This document shows, piece by piece, positions 10,320 to 20,764 of a stretch of 64,000 nt of DNA; position 1 is the first letter of the stretch; each line of letters begins with the position of its first letter. Origin of the DNA: Paraconiothyrium sp. Pb-2020 (Eukaryota; Ascomycota; Dothideomycetes; Pleosporales; Didymosphaeriaceae); the NCBI GenBank assembly GCA_022419385.1, contig JAJUBI010000003.1, forward strand, positions 434,001 to 498,000, in the 5' to 3' direction. The notes under the pieces are model-generated. The model was not told where the DNA came from. It saw only the letters and a list, made by a program, of their open reading frames with translations, and searched no databases. Both the position numbers and the translations under genes were made by a program.

Positions 10320-12026
10320 ATGCCTTTGTTGGATCACTGCGTAAAACATAGAGCGGACATGGACGATCAAGAAGAGACCATCGAGAAATGCAGGCTCCAC
10401 GTTGAATCACTTTTAGCGCGAAAGGGCCATTCTGGACTTCAAGTAAGCTTACTCTGATACCTCATAGACGAGGTTTGACCGAGGATGGTAGGAGACGTCG
10501 TACCCGTCGCGAAGCCTAAACTTTCTAAAACGACTTCAAGGCACGCCGCAGCGGTTCGACAATGTACCCAATTACACTCATGACGCATCCTCCCAAACAG
10601 CGCTTCCTAAAGAAGCAACTATCAAACTCAAAACCATCGTCGCAGGGGCCGGTCTCGGTGGTCTTGCAACAGCTATCGCTCTCCGCCGTCGCGGCCACGA
10701 AGTCACCGTTTTCGAAAAGGCCACAGCGCTGGGCGAGGTTGGCGCCGGAATTCAAGTACCACCAAATTCTCGCCGTCTCTTGATGCGGTGGGGTCTAGGT
10801 CCTTACCTCGAAGGGAAAGCCGTCGAGCCAGAAGCCATCCACTTGCGACGTTGGCAGGATGGAAAGGTCATCTCTCTCACCAAGTTGGTTCCAGATTTTG
10901 AAAAGAAGTTTGGAGCTCCGTATTATGTGGTTCATAGGGCGAATCTTCAGCTTGCGATGTATGAGCTTGCACTTAGCTTGGGCGTGTGTGTGAGGGTGAA
11001 TGCTGGTGTTCGATGTTATAATGCTGAAGGTTCAGGCGTTGTCCTAGAAAACGGGGAGATGCACCACGCAGATCTGATCGTCGCTGCCGACGGAATTAGA
11101 TCGGAGGCAAGAAGAGTAGTATTAGAAGAACGTGACCAACCTCCACAGCAGTGTGGGTATGCGGCATACAGAGCAATGGTGGATGCGGATCTGATGAGAG
11201 CTGACCCAGAATTGTCGTGGCTGCTTGATGTTCCAGGACAGAACTTGTGGTGAGTATTCCTTGGGGATCGTTGCACCTGCTTGCTGTGCGAGGCATGGAA
11301 GGAGTCATTATAACACATCGTAGGATCGGAAAAGGACGACATGTGATGGCCTACTCAATCGCTGGCGGCAAGTACTTCAACATGGTTCTCTCGCACCCCG
11401 AAGACTCAGACCCTTCTACTTGGAACCAAAGCAATGTGATCGAAGACATGAAGCGGCACTTTGATGGTTGGGATCCAAGGTGAGCTGCTCCAATATCCGT
11501 GAGTACACTGGGCCCGCTAAGATGACGTAGCCTTGTCCAAGTGATTTCTCTCATTCGAACGACACTCAAATGGCCGCTGCTTTCCGGCAAGCCGCTCCAG
11601 AGATGGCTCTCACCCAGGGGTAATTTACTGATTATTGGCGATGCCGCACATAGCATGGTGCCATATATGAGCGAAGGCGCAGCAATGGCCGTAGAGGACG
11701 GTGCCGCGCTCGCAGAAGTCTTGTCACTTATCGAGTCACCGTCAGAAATCCGCTCAGCACTTGAATTATTCGAGCGTCAAAGGATCCTACGAACGGGCCA
11801 GATGCAGGAAGCTAGTCTTGTGAACGGGAAGCTATGGCACTTTGCGGACGGGCCCGAACAAGAAGCGCGAGATACAGCTATGAGATCAGCCATGGATGGA
11901 GACGTTGGTGAGAGTCCAAATCAGTTCAGTGACCCTGTGACGGCACAGTGGACGTATGGATATGATGCGGAAGTCGAGGTCAGAAAAGCGTGGACTAGGA
12001 ATCAAGCAGATAAATCAAGGCTATAG
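10320..12026 (+). CDS. FAD-dependent aromatic hydroxylase (salicylate / 3-hydroxybenzoate hydroxylase type)
   Basis: Proposed exons are 10320-10442, 10492-11249, 11324-11479 and 11531-12026 (510 aa). The last three are firm: splices restore QNLWIGKGRHVMAY and GWDPSLVQVISL. Flavin motifs are VAGAGLGGLATAIALRRRG, the DG motif VAADGIRSEARR, and the GD motif LLIIGDAAHSMVPYMSEGAAMA. Class A flavoprotein hydroxylases of this type convert salicylate to catechol or 3-hydroxybenzoate to gentisate. Next to gentisate dioxygenase the second reaction, or a salicylate 5-hydroxylation, is the better inference. The 5' end is uncertain. No in-frame ATG precedes the flavin motif in its own exon, so an upstream exon is needed. 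The model given adds about 90 residues before the motif. An alternative starts at the ATG at 10485 and needs a very short 37-nt intron (10563-10599). Confidence 0.8.
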
Positions 12027-13611
12027 TGCCTGTAGTACACGGTCCGGAACGTTAATACCCTGCGTTAGTCCAGATGCGCAATACCGTACCAAAGCTTCAT
12101 GCCCACATTTTACATGGGCTGAACGTCCTCGAGATAATCTCGAAAGTCAGTGCTGGTCCAAGTTGTGGGGGCATTTACACCGTATAAGAGAAATCGCATC
12201 GGCGCTAAGATCCCAACCCCTGTCCAAACAGCATTGTACGGCATCATCTCTCAACCCATGTATGTCAATATGTGGCACAGTATACCGGATTGTTAGGTAA
12301 AGTGTGAACGTGTACGTGGCGTCAACCCGCGTGCCATGATTCGTAGGCGTTACCACCTCGCTTACCAAGTGTTCGGCCTTCGGCCTTCAACTTCAGCGAC
12401 CTCTCCCCCTCTCGACCTCACTGGACATTATTGTAAGGCCAGAAGCCATGAAGCACGCGACAATGAATCACTACCTGCCACAAACACATGTGACGTTTTG
12501 CGTTGCAGCCGACGAGATACGCATTTCCACCTCGATTTCATCAAAACTTTCCTAATGCGGTAAATGACTAACGGTTCCCTTCGGTCACTGCGTACTCCGA
12601 CTTGATCGCACATATGCGTGTAAGTGCAGTATGGCGGAGGATGCATGCCCCACAAAGTGGCGCACGCCACAACCGGTATGATATTAGGTTTTGGGTTCTG
12701 AGCTGCGGTGCTGTTGTTGTAGCCAGTTCAATGTCCAAGCCGGAAGAAGACATATCAGCCCACACGGGGCAGTGTCAAACCCAAGCTTGCTTGCATGTAT
12801 AAAACGAAAGCGGCGAATGAAGAATGTCTCCATTAGGAACAGGAGGCGTGGTCGACCAGTGACCGGAGATAAGGCTGCACGTCACGAGCACAAAGTCAAG
12901 ACACAGAAGAAGACAATTCGTGGCGGTAAATCGAAGCACCAGCCATATCTCGTGGCCAGCGAACACGTCACATTGTCTTTCACATACACATACAAAAGAA
13001 TTACTGACGTCACATGGGACTCTATCCATCCTGCATTTGATCAAAAGGTTCGAATCAATGCATGGAAGATGAGGCCTCGAGATTCCTTGTAGCGTCTTCG
13101 ATCTTCAGTATCACTGAAGCATGATTCTCAGATTGCCCGATGTTGCGTTAGGCCCAGCCCTTTAGAAGCGCCTCCATAAGGCTGATGTTTGCAACCCTGT
13201 AACGTATCGTACGGGAGGCAAGGTGAAGGGTCCGCTCCAGGCAAGCTGGAGGTTGGCACCCTTTTTGTCCACCCAGAGGACTGGTATTGCATGTATGACG
13301 TTCTTGATGCATGCTTTGAAATCCTTCGGTCGCCCTCAAGTGGGAAACTGCGATCGTTTACCCCGCACTAGCTCAGGCTTGGGTTTGCATGTAGAAGGTG
13401 CGAGGCGACGCAGCGCGCAGCGACCAAGCTCAATTACTGTCCTAAAATTACGCAGGGCGCCAGCATACGAGGCTTTTAAACAAAAGATCGCCTCGACGGC
13501 CTTTTTTTTTCCCTCGTGTTTGCTCGTCACTAACATTAACGTGGAACTCGCTTTCAACATCGTCATCGGAGGAATCTCACGTATGCGAGACCTATATCGG
13601 AATCGAACAGG
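12027..13611. other. Intergenic, 1.6 kb
   Basis: Only short frames without splice partners or recognisable domains occur here, including a basic frame ending at 13092 that I do not accept. Near 13501 there is a 10-nt T run. I see no RNA gene or strong repeat. Confidence 0.45.
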
Positions 13612-14510
13612 ATGTCGTCGTTATCAAGCCTCCCAACAGAGCTGCGGCAAATGATAATCGAAGAGGTGCTCACGACTCCTCTGTCACCGCCTAGCGTCCC
13701 TAGCGAAGTCCGTGATCACAATTGGTACCATCTCCACAAGGCGTGCGGGCACCTCCACAAGAGGGGGAGGAATCCAGTTATCGCATACAACACGCAAGAA
13801 CCTTGGGGTTCCCAATACCTTCCATTGCTGCTGGTCAATAAAGCTTTCACAGTCGACGCCGAGGATGTACTGAAACGCATCGGGCGACAGATCCGGCCTA
13901 CTCTCGACGTAATGTTGCAGGGTGATGGCCAGTTCAAGGCCACATGGCTACTTGTGTCGCCGCCGGCGATAGAGACAGAGCACTTGAATGTCAATCTACG
14001 AACTCTCGATTGCATGAAGGTATTTGGCGACGAGGGCGATGCGGGCAGTAAGCGAGAATCATTCACGACCTGTCACCCACGCTAATCGGATACGCGATAG
14101 TGATGATGAAGCGCAATGCGAACCGCTTACTGGGCCGCTTGCTCCGACGCATCATCACCGATGGTTTCAGCCCTTATGCAAAGGAGGGTCAGAAGATAGT
14201 GGGAACCCGGATACACACGCTACGGGTTACCGTTGTCGCTCCGACAGATACGAAGGACGAAGAATTAGTTGACGAAAAAACACCACTTGCGGCTAGGTTG
14301 AGCGAGTATTTCAGCGACAAGAAAGCACCACTTGCGGCAAGATTGAGTGAGTATTTCAGCTTAGGCTTCTTTGGAGAGATGAGCCAGAAGATCGATGCTA
14401 TCGAAATATTTGTGGACGACCGCAAAGCATATGGTCTCTCAAGCACAAAGGACGCTTTCGTTTTGAATTGGTCACACAAGTGGCGGCGCGACAGTGCAAT
14501 GGAGGAGTAA
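13612..14510 (+). CDS. F-box-like hypothetical protein with internal tandem repeat
   Basis: Two exons (13612-14047, 14101-14510) give 281 aa. The N-terminus, SLSSLPTELRQMIIEEVL, resembles the start of fungal F-box or related 'LP-E-R--I' domains found in many uncharacterised ascomycete proteins. Such proteins often recruit targets to SCF ubiquitin ligases, but here the role is unknown. The 53-nt intron joins GDAG to MMMKRNANRLLG. The C-terminal half has a 15-residue unit repeated exactly in tandem (PLAARLSEYFS twice, about residues 203-232), encoded by two 45-nt units. A C-terminal region rich in Trp and charged residues follows. No membrane segment is visible. The start is the first ATG before the F-box-like motif. 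Confidence 0.65.
14271..14360 (+). repeat. In-frame 45-bp tandem duplication
   Basis: The units at 14271-14315 and 14316-14360 encode D(E/K)K(T/A)PLAARLSEYFS. Substitutions are few and the frame is kept, so the duplication looks recent or selected. Confidence 0.85.
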
Positions 14511-14870
14511 CAGATAGCGAAGGAGCTGACTCTGTTTTGGATGGACCTTCTGTACAACAGCTCTGTATGGTTTTCACGATGACGAATGACGAATTTTGTA
14601 TAATGTGGCAATTTGACCTCCGGACCAAATCTCCAATCGAGTGCAATGGGTTGGGGTAATTTCCCAGACCCTCGGAAGTGATTGATGTTGCTTCACTGAG
14701 GATATGTATCAGAATTGGATTGCGAAGTCATATGGGCAACAGCGCCAACATGGCCGAAAAGGGTGAACATCAATTGATGTGAAGGAAGTGATGCGGAGTT
14801 AGCTCGGGTTTAAAGTACGGGAACGTTGCGTCAACAATGTTCCCCACGATTCGCGCATCGCGCAGGCGCA
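14511..14870. other. Intergenic before GPI2
   Basis: This is the 3' region of the F-box-like gene and the promoter of the GPI2 gene. I find no other feature. Confidence 0.5.
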
Positions 14871-16184
14871 ATGCCAACATCAACAACGCGAACCGACGCA
14901 CATGCGTCTGCGACGTCCTCGTCGCTTGACCCCAATCTCCTAGCTCCCCGAGATGCTCTCTATACTTCCGCAGCTAGCGCCGCCTTGAGCGCGAGGAAGC
15001 GCAGGGAGAGGACGCGCAGTTCAGACCGAAGGCCGAAGCAACAGTTCAAAAAGTTGCTATGGTTCAAGCAGCCTTGTGGGTACACCAATGAGCCTTATGA
15101 ATGGACATCACTAAATCCGCTGGTTAGTCCCTGATAATTACACGGACGAGAGGACGTTCCTCGATCACCTCCAACGCAACCCTCGCCTACAGCCCTACGA
15201 GTTCTGGTCGCTCATGGCTGATTCGACAGTCATTGTGCAGCATGTTGCTTCCGTCGCTATTTTCTGCTGCTGCTTCGTTGCCATCTACATGGAACGGGTG
15301 TCCCCAACATCCGTCGTAAGCTGGGCAAGCTTCGGCACCTTTCTGGCTTGGGTACTCTGGGATTACTGGATGGGACAGGAAGAGGCAAACACGACAGCCA
15401 CCGTTGCTAATATCCCACACGAGCAGGCAAAGCTATCAAACGACGATATCAGGCAATCGCACGAAGCGGAAGGAGCAGAAAAGAAGGAACAACTGACGCC
15501 AGGGCACTCACCGTATCCTCCGAACGTTGACCCAACCTCGTCATTATCACCCCGGAACCAACAGCGGCTGGCGACTGCACGTTCGGCGCTGCTTATCTAT
15601 GCTGCTTTACTGGGGTTGAGCCCGATCCTCAAGTCGCTCACAAAGTCAACAACAAGCGACTCAATCTGGGCGCTGAGCACATGGTTGCTTTTCACGAATG
15701 TGGCATTCTTTGACTACGGCAGTGGAAGTGGTGCTCAGTGAGTTCATTATAGGATTTATTTCTCGGACACGGTCTAACCATGTGCAGTCTTCCAGCCTCC
15801 ATCTCGACCAACTCTGCGCTGATGGCATCCACCGTGCTTGCCTCTCGATTGCCGTCCACGACACACGTTTTCTCTCTAACGCTGTTCTCAATCGAGGTGT
15901 TCGGTCTCTTCCCAATCTTTCGTCGGCAGCTTCGCGCCAAATCGCGGAACGGCAACATCGCCCTGACCATGGCGCTGGTCGCCACAGCTGGCGGTGCTGT
16001 GTTCGCAACACTGACAGGCGGAGGTCGCGGTGCTTGGATTGCTGGTATCATCCTAGGGAGCATTGTCACCTTCCTCGCGATGGGCATCTGCAGCTGGTGG
16101 CTTATTGGTCTGCAAAAGTACAAGAACGAAATATATGGTCCCTGGGATCCAGCTCGGCCCATCATCCGAAGGCGCTGGGATTGA
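14871..16184 (+). CDS. GPI2: PIG-C / GPI2 subunit of GPI-GlcNAc transferase
   Basis: Three exons (14871-15075, 15128-15737, 15788-16184) encode 403 aa. Splices restore KQPFPDNYTDERTFLDHLQRN, the hallmark N-terminal segment of the family, and the junction GAHLPASIS. Several hydrophobic segments span the second half, and the C-terminus ends in the family pattern YGPWDPARPIIRRRWD. GPI2 is an ER membrane subunit of the complex that transfers GlcNAc to phosphatidylinositol, the first step of GPI-anchor synthesis, needed for cell-wall proteins. A low-complexity loop rich in Gln, Glu and Pro separates the early and late membrane segments. The start ATG gives the Ser/Thr-rich N-terminus MPTSTTRTDAH. 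The gene overlaps its minus-strand neighbour by 23 nt at the 3' end. Confidence 0.92.
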
Positions 16185-17115
16185 GACCCTTCGTGGTGGG
16201 CTCGGTAACGTCCGAATGGCGATTCTGGTACGCGAACCAAGTGCAGGAACCATTCTCGGGCCATGCGTCGGTGTAGCTGTTCCTCATGCACGGGCCGGCC
16301 CAATTACGATCGATTTGGTTGACCAAGTACGGCAGCGTGATGACCTCCAGATATAGCCTCCCATTTTGACGCTCCCATCTCACGACTTTGTTGGCGATGT
16401 CGTCTTCACCGCCACGCACAACCCTCCACATGCGCTCGACTAGATCATCTGACCCCACATCATCACCGCCAACGAAATGGATCGGTGACCAGGGAGCATG
16501 TGCAATCATGCCTCTACCTTTGCTAGCTCCGATAATGACTACTCTGTCTAAGCCCTCGACTTGCATTAGCATGCTCCTCAAGAGGTTCCAGAGTTCAGCT
16601 CGGAACATCGGAATCCAAGGCCATGACTCAAAGTTCAGCCGCAGGCATTTCAGCCCAGGAGCATCAACACGGAGAGATCCCAGTATCTTTCCCCAGTTTC
16701 CTTCTCCCCATGCTAGGTAATGCAACCATTCCCTTGCAATACCTGGGTGGTCGGAATGGACGTGTCGCGCATCGATTTCAATATCTTTTACACAGTCCCG
16801 GAATATCTCATATTTGTCCAGTGATCTGAAGAAGCAGCGAACGCGGTCGACGGTCGTGAAACGGAAGCGATTTTGGGCAAATAGAGGACGGCGGTCGGCT
16901 TCGTAGTAGACGCGACGACATGCCTGAAGGATGTTGACACCAAGACTGTGAGCGATCCCATCCTTGGGCCTCGGAGATCCGACGACGACGTCTACAATGG
17001 GCTCAGCCGTGTCGAAGCAGTGACGGTAGATGGCATTCTTGATTTCTGCAGGGAGACGGAGCAGGGGAGATTGGAGCTGAAGGTTCGCTGGCGGAGCGAC
17101 AGGCACATAAGACAT
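16162..17115 (-). CDS. DUF7730-like / F-box-like hypothetical protein
   Basis: This is a single minus-strand exon of 317 aa from the ATG opening MSYVPVAPPANL. The N-terminal LLRLPAEIKNAIYRHCF followed by ILQACRRVYYEA is the pattern of the fungal DUF7730/F-box-like family, whose members are abundant in ascomycetes and have no assigned reaction. The body is Trp-rich and globular, without signal peptide or membrane segments. I preferred this start because a TATATAT run lies about 55 nt upstream (17169-17178). The in-frame ATG at 17223 would add 36 residues that read through this TATA-like run. The stop codon overlaps the GPI2 coding end by 23 nt. Confidence 0.75.
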   Translation of the reverse strand: MSYVPVAPPANLQLQSPLLRLPAEIKNAIYRHCFDTAEPIVDVVVGSPRPKDGIAHSLGVNILQACRRVYYEADRRPLFAQNRFRFTTVDRVRCFFRSLDKYEIFRDCVKDIEIDARHVHSDHPGIAREWLHYLAWGEGNWGKILGSLRVDAPGLKCLRLNFESWPWIPMFRAELWNLLRSMLMQVEGLDRVVIIGASKGRGMIAHAPWSPIHFVGGDDVGSDDLVERMWRVVRGGEDDIANKVVRWERQNGRLYLEVITLPYLVNQIDRNWAGPCMRNSYTDAWPENGSCTWFAYQNRHSDVTEPTTKGLNPSAFG

Positions 17116-17168
17116 GTTTGGCGTGGGAGGAATGAATTCCGGAGAAGGGTCCGGGGAATGACAATTCC

Positions 17169-17178
17169 ATATATATGT
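17169..17178 (-). promoter_or_regulatory. TATA-like run upstream of DUF7730-like gene
   Basis: The alternating TA run lies 54-63 nt before the chosen ATG on the minus strand. It supports, weakly, the shorter start. Confidence 0.35.
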
Positions 17179-18044
17179 AGAGAGATAGATGGCGCCCCCA
17201 GATTCTTCAGCCTTGGACCGCATTTATGACTTGTGGCGTGCTAGCATCCATCGCTTTGCGTGGCTGACCGCATGCGACTATGCATTTTCTGACAAGATGT
17301 AGCATGCACAATCAAGAGCCGGGTCATATATTGCCGATGGACATGCCCGCATCTAGTATTGTTGTAGGGTCTGCTCCACTAAGCATCTTTTCCTGAGAAC
17401 ATTTTTAGCGGACCCTCGAGGACCCTGACCTACGCGTTAGGGCAGGCGAACGGCGCGTTTCCTGTGCCAGGCACACGATTTCTTCCGGCTGGTGTCTCTC
17501 AACATAGTTGAAGCGGCAGCTGGAGCGAAGGAAAGAGGCGGTCACGGCGCGGCGCCCACGAGGCTGAAGAAACGTTGTCCAGGAGCCGAGGCGAGATAGT
17601 CCCCGATGCGGCGGTGAGCTGAGGCTGCATGGCTGCCAGGGTCTTTGTTGGGCTTGCTGGGCCCCCATCTGCAAAGACCGAGCAGCGCATGCTGCAATAC
17701 CTACTTCAAGGTCGTCTTCCTTGCGACCATATGGCTCACCAAGTACGAGCGCATTATCCTAAAGAGATACGGCCCCCACCAGCTCTTCCTAGGCCCACAA
17801 TACACGGCCAATCGGCGACGGGATGGAAAGCGCGCAACAGCTTCGCGCTACGCTCCCCGCCTTCTCAATTCTAGCCGCAGCTTCGTTTCGGACGTCTGCT
17901 CGCTGACCTCGTGCCAATTGCGGACGCGTTTGTAGCTGCCAATTGATATTTGTCTTCCTCTCTGAAGCCTGAGGCTCCTGGTGCGCGTCCTTCGCTCTCT
18001 CTTCAACATATAGCGGGTCCGTAGGCCCCTGTAGTTCGCCCACC
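17179..18044. other. Intergenic before annexin
   Basis: This G+C-rich spacer holds the presumed annexin promoter and 5' leader on the right. Several short overlapping frames on both strands are not supported by splice sites or motifs. Confidence 0.45.
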
Positions 18045-20439
18045 ATGTCGCTGCGACCTGACGACCGCAAAGGACGGTCGCGCTCAAAATCGCCGGGAAG
18101 ACGCGAACGGTCAAGGAGCAATGTGCGAGCACCGTCGCCTGGTCCAGGGTATTTTGGGGGCCCTTCAGCTGAGCATGGGGGAGCTTCAGCCCCGCAGCAG
18201 TATGATTATGAGCTTAGGCAGCCAGGGCAGCCGTATGAGTGAGATCTCCCAAACCTTTTGCTTCTCTTGCTTCTGTTGCTACTCCAAATGAAGAGCACAG
18301 AAGCACTCGGACAATCAAGACTGAGACATGGCTACTAGTCCCGCGGGCAGCGCGCCCATCACCATGGGCGGATACACAGATCTGCCACCCGAACAGCGCC
18401 CAGGCTATGCGCAACACCATGCTGCCTCCCCAGGAGGAGATCCCCGATCGGCAAGCGGATCGAATGTCCAATATTCCCATCAGGGACACGTCCAGTATGC
18501 GGCAGGGCAGTACAACTACACTACTGCACCCGCGAGCGTGAGCCAGGCTGGACCTGTGCGGGCGCCGTCGCAAACTGGTGGCTTCCAGTATGCATCGGCA
18601 CCGCAGAATATAACCTTCACGGCCAAGCCAGTCGTACCTACGAAACCTCCTCCGCCCGTGAGGCACACATCGCAACCGTCGAGTCCACCGTACCCTGGGC
18701 AATACGCGATGCCACAAGCTCCCCCGAACTCCGCAGCGCAACAAGCATATCCTACTGCTCCGATGCCGCCGCCGCCAATGGGGCGACACTCCCCGCAAAC
18801 TGGCCACCAAAGATCGGCATCCCATGCAGGGCCTCCAACATCATATGGTGGACATCAAGTCGTGGAGATGGTTCCAGGCGGAGTTGTGTCAGGAGGAAGT
18901 AAACCATCAGGCGGACGACCACACAGCTTGTCCGTGAGTGGAGGAGCACCGGGAGGGTTGAACCAGCGCATGGACAGGCTGTCAGTGAGCGGGAACAGGC
19001 CGGATATCCAGACTATTGTGCCAGGAGCGTTTCCCGGGGGCGGAGGTGGAATGCCACCGCCGAGTCCATTGCTGGAAGCGTACCACGGAACATATCAGTC
19101 GATATCACCTATGCCGCATGCTATGATGATGGACGATGATCTGGACCACTTACAGCCCTTGGACAGCCTGTCCCCGCGAGGATCTAGTGCGTCGTTTCAC
19201 GGAGGACATCGAAGGACGCACTCTTCTTCCAAGCGCTCGCCGAGCCCAGCGCGAAAATCAAAACACAAGGATAAACTGGCGCAAGAAGCGTACGGGCATG
19301 TGCGCGATGACCGAGATCGCAGTCGTGACGGCAGAGGTGAAAAAGAAAAGCGGAGGGTCAAGATCTACGACGCGGAAGAGGATGCCCTCGCGCTCGTCGA
19401 CGCCCTAGGACAGCGAAACATCGACGTAGACCCCATCATCGACATCCTCCCCGCCCTCTCTCACGACCAGATGCTCGAATTGCGCAACGAGTACAAGCGC
19501 CACTGCAAGGTGCAAGGCCGCGGCATCAACATCGCGAAGCACATTAAGCTCAAGACGACTGGCAACTTTGGAAAGATCGCGTACGTGACCGCGCTCGGGC
19601 GCTACGAGAGCGAGGGCTATTGGGCAAACTACTGGTACCAGTCCGGAAACGCAAGGCGGGAACTCCTCATCGAGGCGCTCATGGGACGACAAAACTACGA
19701 GATTCGAGAGATCAAAGACGCGTTCAAGGACAAGCGGTATGGCGATAGTCTGACCAAGTGCATGGACAAAGAACTCAAGGCGGACAAGTTTCGCAAAGCG
19801 ATACTGATGGCGCTCGAGGGCGAGAGGCAGGAAGAAAGCGACGCGTGGCCGACAGAATACCGCAACCGCGACGTAGACACTCTGTACAAAGCGCTGAAAG
19901 CGCGCGAAGGAGGCGAGAGCGCCATGTTAGGCGTTGTAGTCATGCGGAGCGACAGCCATCTAAGGGAAGTGCTGCGGACGTACGAGCGCAAGTACCAGGG
20001 CAACTTTGCACGCGATGCGCTGAGGAAGAGTAACAACCTCGTTGTAAGACCCCCTCCCTCTATATAAACATTGCGCCCCACCACTGACGCTCCCCAGGGC
20101 GAAGTCGTAGCCCACATCCTAAATGGCGTCATAAACCGCCCCTCCCGCGACGCCATGCTCCTGCACCACGCCCTCATGGACCTCATCGAATCCCCGCAAG
20201 AGGCTCCTCCACGAGGCTCATCGAGCAAAGTCGCGTCTGCCACCAAACACGAGCGGCAGCAGCGCTACGAGCTGCTCATTTCTAGGCTGGTGCGCTTGCA
20301 CTGGGATCGCATGCATCTGCAGCGCGTCAAGATGGAGTACGACGAGAAGTACGGACGGGTTGTAGAGGAGGATATTGAAGAGGCGACCAGGGGGGATTTT
20401 AGGGAGTTTTGTATTCAGCTTTGTCAGACGGGAAGGTGA
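18045..20439 (+). CDS. Annexin with long disordered N-terminus
   Basis: Three exons (18045-18238, 18339-20043, 20098-20439) encode 746 aa. The first 430 or so residues are Pro/Gln/Gly/Ser-rich with RS-like and KRSPSPARKSKHKDK clusters and should be unstructured. The last 300 or so residues form four annexin-like repeats, starting at IYDAEEDALALVDALG and including NYEIREIKDAFKDKRYGDSL and SAMLGVVVMRSDSHLREVLRTYERKYQ. Annexins bind acidic phospholipids, usually with calcium, and act in membrane traffic and secretion. The canonical type II calcium loop (GxGT) is not evident in the repeats, so calcium dependence is doubtful. The 100-nt first intron ends at CTACTAG; earlier acceptors run into an in-frame stop. 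Long N-terminal tails are known in filamentous-fungal annexins. Confidence 0.88.
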
Positions 20440-20764
20440 GAGGGGTGGAGCCGGGGAAGGGGAGGGAGGGTGGAGGAGAGATGGCACGGGACGGAGTGAG
20501 TGGATGTGTTTTATACCCGTAAGGTTGATTTATGCCAGTGCAAACGTGTTTAAGCTTCTGTTGCGTGGCTTCTGTTGCGTGGCATCTTTCCAGCTGGAAG
20601 TGTGATGGGAAGGAACCGTGGAACGCAATATCTGTGTTATCGTCGCGGAAACGGCAGCTGCACAGCGCAAACTGATCCGCAACAATGCCACATCAGCTGG
20701 CGGTGCTCGAGTGCACGCGAAACTACGGTACTAGAAAGACCTCGTCCATGTAGGGGAGCCGACC
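20440..20764. other. Intergenic with a 14-bp tandem repeat
   Basis: Short spacer between annexin and the HNH gene. It contains CTTCTGTTGCGTGG twice in tandem (20555-20582). Nothing else is evident. Confidence 0.6.
20555..20582. repeat. Perfect 14-bp tandem duplication
   Basis: CTTCTGTTGCGTGG is present twice with no spacer in the 3' region of the annexin gene. Confidence 0.85.

Noticed and set aside
12691..13092. 133-codon frame with a basic middle section
   Set aside because: The N-terminus is Cys-rich and not protein-like, and the first ATG context is poor. No family pattern.
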